NCBI RefSeq assembly: GCF_036588685.1
Contig: NC_086386.1
Span: 68,942,682 to 69,006,681, forward strand
Origin: Mytilus trossulus
Lineage: Eukaryota > Mollusca > Bivalvia > Mytilida > Mytilidae
DNA: 64,000 bases
Direction: 5' to 3'
Position numbers and translations under genes: made by a program. The notes under the pieces were generated by a model that did not search any database, was not told the origin of the DNA, and was given only the letters and a program-made list of their open reading frames with translations. Below are positions 23,878 to 36,704 of the stretch, piece after piece. Position 1 is the first letter of the stretch; the number at the start of each line of letters is the position of its first letter.

Positions 23878-26800
23878 TTTCTCTTATGGTAAACATGCTT
23901 TTTGTGCTTAATAAAAAAAATCCGCGAAACGTCGACCCAGTCGCTTGAACATAACTGCATTGTGACGTCATATGTCCTGTTCGTCGTCAATCTTCAACAT
24001 AAGACTTTTTTAAACATTTTGTACGCTTCAGAATGTAATAATATTTGAATAAGAATATATAAAAAGATGAAAAGTGTGCGTATTTTCTATATTATTGAAG
24101 AAATCGCTTATCTCCGTTGCAATGGAGGAAATGTACATCATTGTGACCTTTAACTGTCAACAATGACCTAAAGAATAGCCAATGAAAATGCCGCAATATC
24201 GTTTCAGGAGGTTTCGTTGGCCAATCAAATTAACGCATTTTTCGTATCACTTTTTCGTATCACACTCCGGACAGTGTGATACGAGAATTATCTATTCATG
24301 CGAGAAATAGATAACAGGCCCCAACCATAAGAGAATAAGTCGTTAGTTGCCCGCGAATGGATTTTTTTAAAAAATTTCTTGTGACTCTTTGCGTCTTATT
24401 TGTTGATTGCAGTTGGTTTTTGTTTTGTGTCATGTGTCATGTGGCGATATGGTGTGATTTTTTCTTTTCTTTTGATGTGTTTGCATCTTAAATTGGGATT
24501 ACACTGGGTTATTTCATGATTTCTTTTGTGCTATATTTTGGATACATTTTTATTCTATCTTATAGCATCTTACAATTGTCCGACGACATAATGTGATACT
24601 TTTTTTGTTCGCCAATATTATTCAAATAATTCATACGATTTGAATTTACTATTTCTATCTATTTCTTTTCTTAATAGTTTACCTACAGTCGAAAATTTGC
24701 AAGACATAAAGAGTCTTTACTTATTTAACAGTTTATCACATAAAGACTCGATTGTATTATAGTACCTTACTTGAATAACCGTCCCACTGTTAGTTGTATG
24801 TTTGTTCTTCACAACTCAGAAACAGATTCAAGAATATCAAAGTTCCCTTATATTAATTTTTACCGTATACGGTGGCTCACTCTATTTTTCTTATACATGC
24901 TCACTATTACAAGTCAAGTACTGTAGAAGTACACGGGTGTCTTCATATTTCATGTACTACACATGCGTATATATATATTACTCCAGTGTGAAACATGCAA
25001 CAATACTTTACCAAAGCAAGCCAGGAAACAATCCATCAACAAGGAAGTAAGTTAGTCATTTAACTTCAGGTGTAACACCACTAATTCGGGCCCGGCCAGA
25101 AAGCACATACCAGAAAGTAGTACATATTTAACACAAAATAGTTCCTACGCATGAGTGTGACTTTCAAAATATGTAGAATATTTAGGTATTTTTGGTATCA
25201 AATGAAAGCTGAAGGACTGGTGATCATTGTAGAACACTTTTGGACTTTTAATTTTGAATATTAAAAAAACTGCCTCAAATTTTAAAAAGAGGGTACATTT
25301 TGTCTGTTTGTCAGATCTGAAGTACCTATTTGGGTACATCCGAAGTTCTGGGAACCAGTTCTTTCTTATATGCAATTAAAGGTATGTTGATTTTGTCAGT
25401 ACAAGACACCATAAAGTGTTGCTTTGCAATGCAATGATTGCCACTTTATTTGAACTTAAAACACAAGAGGTGTGCCTGCTTGAAACGGAGGAATTTAACA
25501 TAGAAAGCAATGGGACCATGAATTAGTGGTGTACTGCCTTCAAAGGGGATATAGTTTTCTTGTCTGAGCGCGAACATTTATTGTCCGCCTCCATCAATCA
25601 AATATATTTTTCTTTCAAAACTTAACACTATAAGGTTTTAAAAGATCAGAATTTATAATATTTGTTTTTGGTTTTAAATTTTGCCTGACAACAATATTTA
25701 TTCAAACGAATTTTGGATCAGACGATATATTTTTTGAATGAGTCTTACACCTCACTCTTTTTTACAATTTGAAGTTAAATTCTCGTTCCCGTATGTAAAT
25801 AACCAGCACAAAGACTTTCATTATCTTTTTTTTAGTGATATTGTTTGCCTTAAATTATTGGAAATTAAAGGTTTTTCCAATTAAAAAAAAAATGGCTTAA
25901 AATTATTCCCAAAAAGACAACTTTTTTCCGAAACAGTGCAGTCTCGGTAGTAATTGTGCATGAATACAAACTGAAAAACACTCATTTAAACAATTTTCTT
26001 GCCTAAAATAACTATACGTGCACATTTGAGGGTCTATTTATGTATCATCACTGACCAAATTGGGTCTTATTTTAAAGCACGGTTTGACTCTTGTAAATGG
26101 GTCTATAAATTGAAGTTTCAATCAAATTCATTGTTAATTTAGAATTTCCCAATTTGATGAAAATGACGCATATTTTCCCAATAAAAAAAGGGTAGAGGTA
26201 TTTTGGAAAAAAGCCAACAACATCACTGCCCCCAACCCCCAACCCCCTATTCCGCCTATGTTATTTAAAACGTTGTTCTTCTACATACTTAACTCCATGT
26301 TATTGTCTCAAGTCTTCAGTCTATGCACCGAACACTTACAATCAATCAAGCCGTCGCTTAAAAGAGCAGCGGCTTGGGTTAAAATTGTACTTACTAGACA
26401 GTCTTTTATAATCTGTTACAGTTTTGTGTACAAGAGTTAGTCTTTTGTTATATTAATAATAAAAAGGAACTATGATGATGTTATGGAAAATATTGAGTTT
26501 GCTTGATATTGACAAATCAAAATCTCAAGTCACATGGTAATGTTTGGGATGCTTAAACCTTTGACATACTTTGTAAGTTGACAAATGAATATACTAAAGA
26601 CCTTTTTTTAGTGTTAACATTTACGGTTGAATGGCATGTCTTATGTAGAATGTACAACCTGTTTTATTTAAAAAAAAAATGATGATTCTAAAAGATAACA
26701 AAACTTCAGCATATGCTCTTTTAACTTTTCCTGAACAGGGCTCCAATTTAAAAAAAAAAGAGTTCAGATCATCAAGTTCTTTGAATAAGGAGAAAGGGGA

Positions 26801-27784
26801 AACTAATGTCACTGCTATAGCATCTCAGAAATTATATTAATTATTACCATCAGTATTACAAGACTATGAAGGATGCATTCACATCTCTTCTGTTATGGAT
26901 ACGTTTGACAAATTCTGCATATAAAAAAAACAAGTTCCTTTTGTGGCATAACTTTATTCATATAGATTATTTCTCCTACATATCTTTATATATTGTTTTA
27001 TTTAGTTCAAATTGGAATCTCAGATTAGCATCTGGTACTTTAAAACCTCTCCTCTCAGTTCTATGCCTCTGGTCGACATATGTATTTCAGAATAATTCCT
27101 GACTGTCAGATGTATAGCAGAACTTTCATAAAACTGCTGTCTATCTCCCTTTTCGACACTGCAAACAAAAAATCGAACAGGCAATTAAAGAGGGCTGCAA
27201 CCACATGTTCCCCGTACAAACGGATGGGACCTCAGAGCTCTTTACCGGATCTGCCACTGGATTTATACATCAGATGCATCACAAAATATAAACATATTAT
27301 TAAATATACTAGAATATGAAATAAAGAAAAATATAAATCGAAAATGTTGAATTATCATTTATGTCTACGAAACCACAAGATCCTTCTTAATTGGCCATGT
27401 TTTCAAATCATATCAAATGTTTTCATTGGTCTTCACTTGTTATAAAAATGTACTGAATTTATTGTTAGCTAAACTATCAATGTTAGGTTATTGCATATTC
27501 TTCAGAGCTGTATCTTGAACTAATGAATTGAAAAAGAGGGGATGGATATACATACTAAACATTTGTTTGTATTTTCAACATATCTAACAAACATGTGAGA
27601 AAAAATAGTTTTAGAATTTACGAAATATTTCTCTCATTCTGTAAACAGATACTGTATGATTGTTAAGGTATTTTGGTGTTTTTAAATTCACCCCCCTTTT
27701 ATTGTAGTATACACCAGAAAAAACATTTAGTTATGACAAAGAACTAATAAACGATATTCCTATAATGTAAGGCTTCAGAGTTTC

Positions 27785-28250
27785 ATATCATTTAGCGTCA
27801 CTGATGAGTCTTTTGTAGACGAAACGCGCGTCTGGTGTATATACAAAATTAAGTCCAGGTGTCTATGATGAGTTTATTTAATACCACTGGGTCGATGCCA
27901 CTTCTGGTGGAGATTTATTTCCCCGAGGGTATCACCAGCCCAGTAGTCAGCACTTTTTGTGCTGACATGAATTATCATTGATATGGTTATATCTATAAAT
28001 TATGTGTTTACAAAATTTAGAATTTTTGAAATACTAAAGCTTTTCTACCTCAGGCATAGATTTCCTTAGCTGGATTTGGCAAAACTTTTAGGAATTTTGG
28101 TCCTCAATGCTCTTCAACTTCGTACTTTATTTGGCATTTTTAGCTTTTTGGGATTCGAGCGTCACTGATGAGTCTTTTGTAGATCAAACGCGCGTCTGGC
28201 GTATATACAAATTTCAGTCCTGGTATCTATGATGAGTTTATTTACATTCG
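27785..28250 (-). repeat. Family A repeat, long copy with two core motifs
   Basis: Two reverse-orientation cores (GACGAAACGCGCGTCTGG near 27820 and GATCAAACGCGCGTCTGG near 28180) flank a middle part with CCACTGGGTCGATGCCACTT, GAGGGTATCACCAGCCCAGT and ATTTGGCAAAACTTTTAGGA. The order suggests a single long element with terminal core repeats rather than two short insertions. Confidence 0.65.
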
Positions 28251-30007
28251 ACATGGTTATCGGATTTTTTGCATGAACCCCTGAGAGGTTCATGCTTATA
28301 TATTGGCGAGTTTTGGATGTGTCTATGGGCCACTCGATATATCTCGACCGGAAGTCAGAATAAAATTCTCGGAACGTCTCTAAAGTTTTCGGTCATTTAT
28401 ACAGGTCTTAACAGGTTGTTATCTACGTCTTTGATATGGTCCCTTGATGGCCCTTGACGACGCAATTATAATTGTTTTAAAACGACCACTGTACACTGTG
28501 TGTATCTGGGTCAATTATAACGTGGTATTGTCTGTTGTCTCGATAACATGTAAACTAATTATGTTTGAAGATTTAACCACGGAATTACTGTGTATTTCAT
28601 CATAGACTTACGGGAGAGAACATTCTGGTTAAAAATGTTAATATTTTGATCGGAAAACAGAAAGATAATATTCTTATCAAAAGTATATAATACAATCGGA
28701 ATCAAAGAAATATATACAAAACATATACTGTATTTATTTTTCTGAAGAAACTAACAATGATTTGAGTTGCAATTAAGAAATATGTATTTTATATGACAAG
28801 ATACTCTGCTTTGGTATTTTTAAATGTTCATTTGTAAAGGAAACATAAAAATTAAATCTAAATAAATTTTTGCATCCTACAAAAAAAAATGTGTATAAAC
28901 AATAATCATTATACTTCTACGTTAATTATTTCATATCGTTTTAGTATTAAGGTTTTATGAGTAATTATTATTTATTTGTGTTTATTGTAATATATCCATA
29001 AAACGGAAAGTAATAAAGATCAATTTATTTAATATTTAAATTTTAAACGGTTGTGAATAAAAATACTTGTGTGTTTTCAATTCATAAAGCATGATTTTAA
29101 ATCCTTGCAGCTCACAACAACCGTTAAAATAATTAACAATAATCACAGCTAAATTTAATTACAACCATAATGTTGATTATTTTATACTGTTAGTATGGAT
29201 TTAGAAGTCTTTGCTTATATTTTGTATAGTAATATTTTCACATAGTGGAATGTTAGAATTTAAAAATAGATTCATTCGATAAATAAAATGTCCATCCGTA
29301 AATACTTGACGTTCGTGTTTATTGATATTATATATAATATTCAAAAGAATTTGAAAAAAAAAAAATACTAACAGGAATGTTAATTTATTATAAAATTTTA
29401 ATTTAATTTTTGTTTGTTTGTTTTAATAGTTTAACCTTATTGCGTCTACATATTTGTACTATCATGGTACGATTTTGAAAACTGTATTCATTGTGTGTCC
29501 AACTATCCTACACGTCTTGATTCATTCACATTATAGATCACATTTCAAAAGCACACTATCGGTTTGCGTTCTAAAAAATTCCGGATAAAATGTCAATCAA
29601 TCCGGAATCAAAACATTTAATGTAGGCCGTTTGACATTCGAATTCAACTAAAAGATTAAGATATGTGATGACGCAAATGCGTATTCTTTTCCTGAGTATC
29701 AGTGAGATGCTTTCTATTTACTATTCCGTGCGATTAAATACTACTGGCATGTAATACTATTAAATTCACTCGTACAAGCTTATTTTCGTTTTTGTTATCT
29801 AAATTCAGGACACGGCAGAAAGAGTTGTACATGTGACTTTCAAGCACGGTCATCATCACTAACGGTATTGTGACCTCGAGTTGTTTCTTTTTTGAGTCAC
29901 TGTACATGTCCTATTATAAACTTTGACCTTTTCGAAAAGCTAAGGATTGTCTACCGAAGGAATTGATTCCTTAACTTTGTAATGTATTTAACCTTTTAAC
30001 TTTTTTC

Positions 30008-30058
30008 ATTCGAGCGTCACTTATGGTTTTTTGTAGACTTAACTCGTGTCTGGCGTTT
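30008..30058 (-). repeat. Family A fragment
   Basis: TCGAGCGTCACTTATGG, TTTTTTGTAGACTTAACTCG, TGTCTGGCG: a decayed core of the family A motif in reverse orientation. Confidence 0.5.
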
Positions 30059-30721
30059 TTTTTTTTATATCTACATACCTTTTTATATATATTGGTTATT
30101 TGGAAAGTGTGTACAGGTATTCATAAACTTCTGAATTAAGAAATTCTTCGGCAAAACTAAGTTTCCCTGTAGAATGTTTGAATTGATTTAAGTAAAATCA
30201 GGAAATCCTTAAAATTTGAGATGTTTTATGAATCCAAAAAAAGTCTCTTCATAAGAGGTCCCAATCAATTGCATGCCAAGACAGCTTCAAATACGAGTTG
30301 AGAATATAAAGGCATTCATGTAGGAAACAAAATATAAAGATATGATAGATAAAATAAATGCATCCAGAACTCAAGATTATAAAGCAAACTGAGTGCATAA
30401 ATTTATATTGCGATAGATTTGTGTAATTTGCATAAGTCATCCGGTTAGTAGAAATTAGGATTTGCCAAAGGGTTATAATCGGAAACATTATGTACATTCC
30501 CAAGTAATAAATAAAATAGTCAAGCTTTAAAATAACTAATCAAATAGAAGCTGTAAATATATACTTTCAACTGGCTTCTTCTATTCACAGTCAATTATTT
30601 CAATTCAAAAGCAAACACAAATTCAGCAACAATCTTTTGGTGACCCAGCATTCAGCGGTCTTAGGTTCGTGTATTGCTTTCTTTTTTTTTTTAAAGAAAG
30701 CAACTTGTTTTATCTACCACT

Positions 30722-30966
30722 GTTGAACCGTTCAACCGTTCAACATTGATAGTAAACAAAAATTCGATAAAAAATGTTGAATGTAAATGATATGAACCTC
30801 CGGTCTTATATTGAAGGACAATATATAAGAATTCTGAGGTTCATAACATTTACATTCAACGGTTTTATCGGATTTGTTTTTACTATGAACCGTTCAACAT
30901 CAATAGGAAAATACAAATCTGATATAAAAACGTTGAATATAAGTGATATGAACCTCCGAAGTCTTA
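30722..30966. repeat. Three-armed inverted repeat
   Basis: The first arm (30722-30815: GAACCGTTCAAC, GTTGAATGTAAATG, ATGAACCTCCGGTCTTATAT) is mirrored by a second arm (about 30822-30900: GAATTCTGAGGTTCATAACA, TTTACATTCAACGG, GAACCGTTCAAC). A third arm then repeats the first in direct orientation to 30966. Confidence 0.55.
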
Positions 30967-32074
30967 TATTATAGACTACGGTAAATAGAATAATTGAAAT
31001 TCAGTTTATTGAGTGTGGGAGGCTATTTTAATCCACTTTAAGAGTGTGTATTATATAATGTTACAATGTAACAAACCTATCAAACACACCGTGAAAAATA
31101 ACATTATCTCCCCTGAAAATGCTTAATAACAAGACACAAAAAACTGCTACCATTTTTTGCCCTATATCACATAATTATGAAAACACATTACATAGATAGG
31201 GAATAATGTGTTTGTGTTCAGGTTTGAATGTGTAGGTGGCACACTCAGAACGATCGTCTCTAGATTGTTTTAAGAATTTGTCCCGGCTTTTCTGGGTTCA
31301 CGTAGCAACACGTTTCTTTCTTTTCAAGCTATTCCTGATTATGATTTAATCCAAAACATGCATTTATCCCAAAGCAACAACTATTAAACAACTCAACTAT
31401 ACCAATGGTGATCGTCTAACTCCTATCTGATTCCTTAATCGTACTTTTCTTGACGACACCCATCGTTGTAGCGTCTACCATTTGAAGTAGCGAAATTACA
31501 TGACTTGTCAGGAGAGCGAAATAAACAAGGGGAGCAATTTTATTGAACCGCATTCCGGACTGAAAAGTTAATTAGATTGAAAACACCCATTGATTCAAAA
31601 CTTTTTCATTCACGTTTTTTTATCTGTACATTTAAGTCGAGTCTGTGTGTATTCTATTTCCCGTGATAATATGTTGAATAGCTTCCATCGGTGTTTTCAT
31701 AGTGACAATATTCAAACCACTGTAAATTATATGATAACCCATTTGTTGGGTACTTTATTTATTTATAATATTTGTTCATTTCGTTGGTAAACTTTAACCA
31801 TGCATTCCGACTTAGGTCTATATGAAAAATGCTTGATTCTATTCATAATCAGGCTCTGAATTGGAGTGATTTAGCTGATTTTTGAAGGATTTTACCACGC
31901 TTAACAACCAAAAAAATAGAGTGTCTGTCACCATGGCAACCACTTATATTTTCATCATTTTGTCATTTTTGAAGGCCGTACTATAACATACAGCAATTAC
32001 ATCCCTATATTTGATCTCTCGTGAATAGTTGTCTCAATGTCAATCATTGCACACCTTTATAACCACGGGCAGTA

Positions 32075-33160
32075 ATCAATCTTTTTGGGAAACTAGAGAG
32101 TTACGGATTAGCAGATGAGACGAGATCATGAGTAAAATCATTCGTAAGTGGTAGAAAACAACAAGTACGCACCGCCAGCAGCTACTCAGAATTCAAACAG
32201 GTGACAAGCGGCATCTCTCAAAGCAGTGTACTGAGACTAATATTGTTTGTAATTTCGTAAACGATTTACTATTTATCCTTGACTCAGACTGCTACATATT
32301 TGCTGATGAGACCAATGTCTTTTGACAAATATAAACAACAGATTATAATGATGCACTTCAAACAGACTTATCTCATCTAGAAACTTGGTCAAATACTTCG
32401 TTGTTAAGATTTCACATCGATAAATGGAAAGTTCCAAGCCGGGAGCCGTGATGATAACAACCACAAAAACATCCTGTGTAGCACAACACCTAAACATATA
32501 CATGATATAGATAAAGAAAAAGATAGGAATAACCATTGAAATCAAATAAACTTCGAGCAACATATGAATGAAAAGATATAAATGAAGCCAACAGTATCAT
32601 GGGATTCATTTGAAGGATATTCACTTTCAACAATGAGGAAATATTCCTTGTACTGTTTAAAGCATAAGCAAAACCAAACCTCGAATATGTCAACGCTATA
32701 TGGATCCCATTTAAAGTTAAAGATAAAACAGCAATTGAGAACAATGAAACTGATACCAACACTGAAAGCTATAAAGTATTAAGAACACTTGAAGAAACTT
32801 AAATTACCAACATTACAATACAGATGCATTAGAAGTGACATGATAGAGGCTTACTAACTTACAACTGTTATAAATGAAACAGCGTTGCCGAAGTTGTTAA
32901 CACACAACACTACTTCTGTAACTAGAAGAACAATAAACTGGCTATACAAAGAAGCAACAAGAATATAAGATCAAATTTTTTCACCGAACGAATTGCCCCA
33001 ATATGGAACAGCTTACCCAGCAATGTTGTAAATGTACCAAATATTCAGTAATTTGAGAGCCGACTGGACAGATATTTAATAAAGTGTGAGATGAAATATA
33101 AATATAGAGCAAATGCTGACACAGGAATCGGAACCGAAAAAATCAGCAAATAACTAAAGA
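32075..33160 (+). pseudogene. Decayed non-LTR retrotransposon (Jockey/CR1-type RT)
   Basis: The plus strand, read across several frames, gives blocks of a LINE reverse transcriptase in the correct order: GRKQQVRTASSYSEFKQ, VTSGISQSSVLRLILFV, VNDLL, YIFADETNVF (the FADD catalytic motif reads FADE here), LQTDLSHLETWSN, then HMNEKIYKANSIMGFIR-like sequence, LEYVNAIWIPFKVKDK, IPTLKAIKY, KLNLPTLQYRCIRSDMIEAY and APIWNSLPSNVVN. Many stops and frameshifts separate the blocks. The endonuclease half is absent, so it is 5'-truncated. A 3' untranslated tail probably continues toward 33480. Confidence 0.75.
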
Positions 33161-33859
33161 TCTGAGAATAGTGGGTGATCCAGTGCTCAGTTATGAAAGA
33201 CTATGTAAGTAACATGGGTTCATTCAGTTTGTTTTTGCCTTTGAACTAACTGTCTGCAACTAGATCAGTACTTTTTTTTTCTTTTTTCTCTTTTTAATTG
33301 TCTGCTTAGTATTGAGTTGATAAGTCAAGTTCTTTTATATCTTACATGAATACTGTACCGTGACATGCTACTCTTCACATTTTTGTCCTTGGCTTTGATG
33401 GAGAGTAATAGCTGTCTAGGTCTCATGATCTCAATGCACATGTAGGAATAAAGAAAACTTACATTTTCTTTTTTTAATTCTTTGTATACATGGTATAGTT
33501 ATCTTTAAATAACTGTAAACAGTTATGATCATAAAGTACCTTCAAAAAGAACTTTTTTTTTTTAAATATGTAAAAATTTCATAAGAATGAAGAAAATTAC
33601 AAGAAAAATAGTTTATGTTGATATTTTGCCAAAAAAAAAAGTACAACATATAACATAACAATATCACAGTATATTATGATTGTCTAAGTTCGACAATAAA
33701 AATCAAATGGTTTTGATCCTTTTAAAACTAATCAGCTTCAAAATGCTTTTATAGATAGTCATCAGCTGTCTGAAATAAAAAAAATATAAATTTTTATATA
33801 GATATTCTATTCTTTGTTTTCTTGAGAACATTAATAGTTAAAATTGCAAAATATTATCA

Positions 33860-34290
33860 ACAAGAATGTGTCGGAATCCCAACTGGCACTATCATTTTCT
33901 ATGTTCAGTGGACTATTAAACCGGGGTACAAACTCTTATATGACATTACAATTAAAAAGATCATATCATAGGGATCAGGTGTACTAAATTTCAAGTTGAT
34001 TGCAATTTGAACTTCAACTTCATTAAAACTAATTTGACCAAACACTTTAAACTTGAGTGGAACAGTATCATTTTCTCTGTTTGGTGGATCACGAAATTTG
34101 GGCCAAAACTCTAATCACTCATTAAAATTAGAAAGATCATATCATAGGGAACAAGTGTACAAAGGTTCAAGTTCATTTGAACCTCATCAAAATCTACCTG
34201 GATGAAAAACTTTCAACCTGAAGCAGGACAGACAGAGGGAGGGAAGGACAGACAGACGCACGAAAAGACGACTAAACAGACTTGAAATAC
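33860..34290 (+). repeat. Two-unit tandem repeat with a GACAGACA tail
   Basis: Two diverged units of about 190 bp share TCATTTTCTATGTTC or TCTCTGTTTG, AAAGATCATATCATAGGGA and TTCAAGTT. The tail (34225-34262) is purine-rich GACAGACAGAGGGAGGGAAG and similar. No gene. Confidence 0.55.
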
Positions 34291-34394
34291 CTAATATCTA
34301 AGATGAAAGGATTGGGGTTTGATTGTTTGTTTTATTGAATTGTTTGATATGCTACAGAGTTAACTGCAACAAGAATGTTACTATTGCAGCCTGT

Positions 34395-34700
34395 ATAAAC
34401 AAGAGTGTACACACTGCATTGTCTCGCCTTCTTTATTAATCATTGATATTATGTTGATAGTCCTAAATAGAAAGCTTTACTACAACTATCACATAAACTT
34501 ATATAATCCAATAAAATGAGGTCAAGGTCATATAAACCAAACAAGAAATACATGAACACCTTACACCCATTCAATACACTACATGTAAATATAGTTGACA
34601 TAGTGCTTATAGTTTCTTAGAAACAGACTTTTCTCTATGTATATTGTTTTCAAGATAATTGATATAACTTAAGATTTAACCCCTATGTTCTATTTTTAGA
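34395..34700 (+). repeat. Family G repeat, 5' part only
   Basis: CAAGAGTGTACACACTGCAT, TGTCTCGCCTTCTTTATTAA, TCATTGATATTATGTTGATA, GTCCTAAATA and GAGGTCAAGGTCAT in the same order as the start of the long copy at 42590-43665. Confidence 0.65.
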
Positions 34701-34806
34701 TATATCAGCCATACTGATTGGAAAATTTTGTTAACAGACACATTTTGTAGTCTAAATACTAATTGATTGCAGCCAAGTTTGATTAAATGAATAAGGTGGA
34801 TGCCTA

Positions 34807-35690
34807 ATAGTTATCAAAGCTACCAGTCAGGGGCGTTACTTAAACAAGTTACTTTTTTTAATTACTTATACAAGTATTTTTTTATTTTAAAAATAATAAA
34901 ATTACTTAATAGAGTTATTTTAATTTTCAATAGAAACATAGACTAAATGAAGTTTTCATGATTTTAAACATCATTTTATATCATAAAATAAAGAATTTAT
35001 CAGATTTGAGAGGAGTACAGAGATAAAGGGCTACTTTGAAAATAATGACAAAAATATTACTTGAATAAGTTATTTTAAACATTTTTGATAAAAATAGCAA
35101 TTACACTTATCTAAGGCACATATGTATTTGATTTAGGTTACAAATTATAAATAACTTCAGGTCTTAATTAATTCACAAGTATCTATCTATTTATATCAGT
35201 CTACCTTCAAGATTTTAGAGGAAAATGATAATTTAATAGTCCCAAGAGACCAATCTTTGACCCAGAAGCGTCGGTATGAAAGATAAGTGCGTCAGAAAGT
35301 TAATTAGTGTTTCTGAAGAATTAGTTTTTATATATCAAGGGAAAAATAACCAGATAACTGTGAAAATTATTTAAAGCTAGTAAAATCTGTATTCTTGGAC
35401 ACCTATAAAAATAATATTCAGTAAAATAACTTATATAAGTTATATTTAAATTAGCCTCGTTTTCAACATTACTTGTATAGGTAATTTTAATTGTTACTTG
35501 TTTAAGTAATGCCCCTGACTGGCTACCAGGATTATAATTAATACGCCAGACGTGCATTCCGTCTACAAAAGACTCATCCCCGACGCTCATATCAAAATAG
35601 TAATAGAGCCAAGCAACTACAAAGTTGAAGAGCTTAGAGGCCCCAAATCCAAATAGTTGTGCCAAATACGGCTGAGGTATCTATGCTTCA
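34807..35690 (+). repeat. Family A repeat split by a nested element
   Basis: TAGTTATCAAAGCTACC at 34808 is the family A start. The rest (CAGGATTATAATTAATACGC, CAGACGTGCATTCCGTCTAC, GACGCTCATATCAAAATAGT, TTGAAGAGCTTAGAGG) resumes at 35527 after the 698-bp insertion. Confidence 0.75.
34824..35521. mobile_element. 698-bp inverted-terminal-repeat element nested in family A repeat
   Basis: Starts CAGTCAGGGGCGTTACTTAA and ends with GTAATGCCCCTGACTG. The arms pair imperfectly for about 55 bp (both continue ACAAGT, AATTAC, ATACAAGTA). GCTAC flanks both ends (34819-34823 and 35522-35526) as a 5-bp target duplication inside the SINE-like repeat. The CAG...CTG termini recall hAT elements, but hAT duplications are usually 8 bp, so the class is open. 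The interior is AT-rich with no open frame, hence non-autonomous. Confidence 0.8.
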
Positions 35691-35809
35691 GGGATAAGAA
35701 AATCCTTAGTTTTTTTAAATTCTGAGTTCTGTACACAGTAAATTTATAAAAAAAATATACAAAATGGGCTCTATTTCACCCTAAAATTTCAAATTGATAT
35801 TTGTTGGCT

Positions 35810-36130
35810 AACATCACATGGGTAAAGCTGATGACCGTAAATGCATTCACGGTCATCCCAAGATGTCGGATGAAAAATTAGGTCAGTATTTGTATTGTCT
35901 GTTTAAGTGTTTCTATATCATTTTTTTTTACAAAGCATACATTTGTACGATGTAAAATTATAAAGGATTCACACGGAAATCGCAAATTACTGCCGATAAA
36001 TGACCGTAATTCGTGATTAAAATATTTTCAAGATGACCGTAACATATAATAAGGAAGACCGTGATTGGTAAATAGATGGCCGTAATTTGTAAGGGATGAC
36101 CGTAATTTATTAAAGATTACCGTAACATTT
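35810..36130 (+). repeat. Left inverted repeat with GACCGTAA motif cluster
   Basis: Starts near TAAAGCTGATGACCGTAAAT and carries CATCCCAAGATGTCGGATGA, GTATTTGTATTGTCTGTTTA and GATTCACACGGAAATCGCAA, all mirrored on the right. Between 35829 and 36127 the motif GACCGTAA or a one-base variant occurs about seven times, densest in the last 130 bp. Such subterminal clusters are typical of transposase-binding ends. Confidence 0.6.
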
Positions 36131-36134
36131 ACTA

Positions 36135-36600
36135 CCGCTGTCCCACTAGGCCACAATCGCACTACGATCTGTGAAAAAAAAATGCAAATTTTGATTATCG
36201 TAGTACGATCGTGTAGATCGCAGTAACTTCGTATCATGGTCATGATGAGCGTGGTCAACTTTGAACATGTTCAAAACAATCGTGGTGAGGTCGTGCCAAA
36301 ATCCGGTCGTATTAGACGCGTAGTGAGAGCGAACTAGATCGTGGTAAGATCGCTAAGCTCGCTGTACCATCGTAGCGAGAGCGTAGCGAAAGCGTGATTC
36401 TATTCGGAGAGACTGCGCTACGATCTCACAGCGACGTTATTACGACCTCACTACGACCATCACGTTCTTACCGCGACTCAACTACGCTTCCACTACGACT
36501 ATACCACGTTTACACCATGCTTTTCAAGCCAATAGTACGCCCATGCCGTCCTCATCACGCTCTTTTTACGACCTGACTACGTTCATACTACGACAATCAT
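36135..36600. repeat. Strand-switching array of degenerate 11-bp units
   Basis: From about 36199 to 36400 the plus strand reads 11-bp units such as CGTAGTGAGAG, CGTGGTAAGAT and CGTAGCGAGAG; from about 36412 to 36600 the same units run on the minus strand (CGTGGTATAGT, CGTAGTGGAAG, CGCGGTAAGAA, CGTAGTGAGGT). The switch is near 36405, so the whole is a large imperfect palindrome. The left margin has GCTGTCCCACTAGGCCACAA. Confidence 0.65.
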
Positions 36601-36704
36601 TGTCATTGTCATTTTAACATAAAATATATTAAATCTCTCCAGGTTTTGTTTGTCTGTATGCGATTAAGACTTATTGTCAATTTTCTCTAACGGCTCAAAT
36701 ATGC

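Larger units (their letters stand above)
20611..32070. other. Long gene-poor stretch
   Basis: I recognise no coding exon in these 11 kb. Identified contents are family B (21005-21300), family D (21640-21845), a foldback element (23712-23877), family A (27785-28250 and 30008-30058) and a three-armed inverted repeat (30722-30966). The remainder is AT-rich with A and T runs; open frames are short and overlap on both strands. Confidence 0.5.

Noticed and set aside
26258..27319. Series of short plus-strand frames that could be a small gene
   Set aside because: No splice sites or domain patterns link them, and their composition follows the local A/T bias.
28269..28457. 62-codon frame preceded by a CATGAACC...GGTTCATG hairpin
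   Set aside because: The short hairpin is common in AT-rich intergenic DNA, and the frame has no recognisable content.
32582..32782. 66-codon plus-strand frame as an independent gene
   Set aside because: It is part of the decayed non-LTR retrotransposon RT (IPTLKAIKY block).
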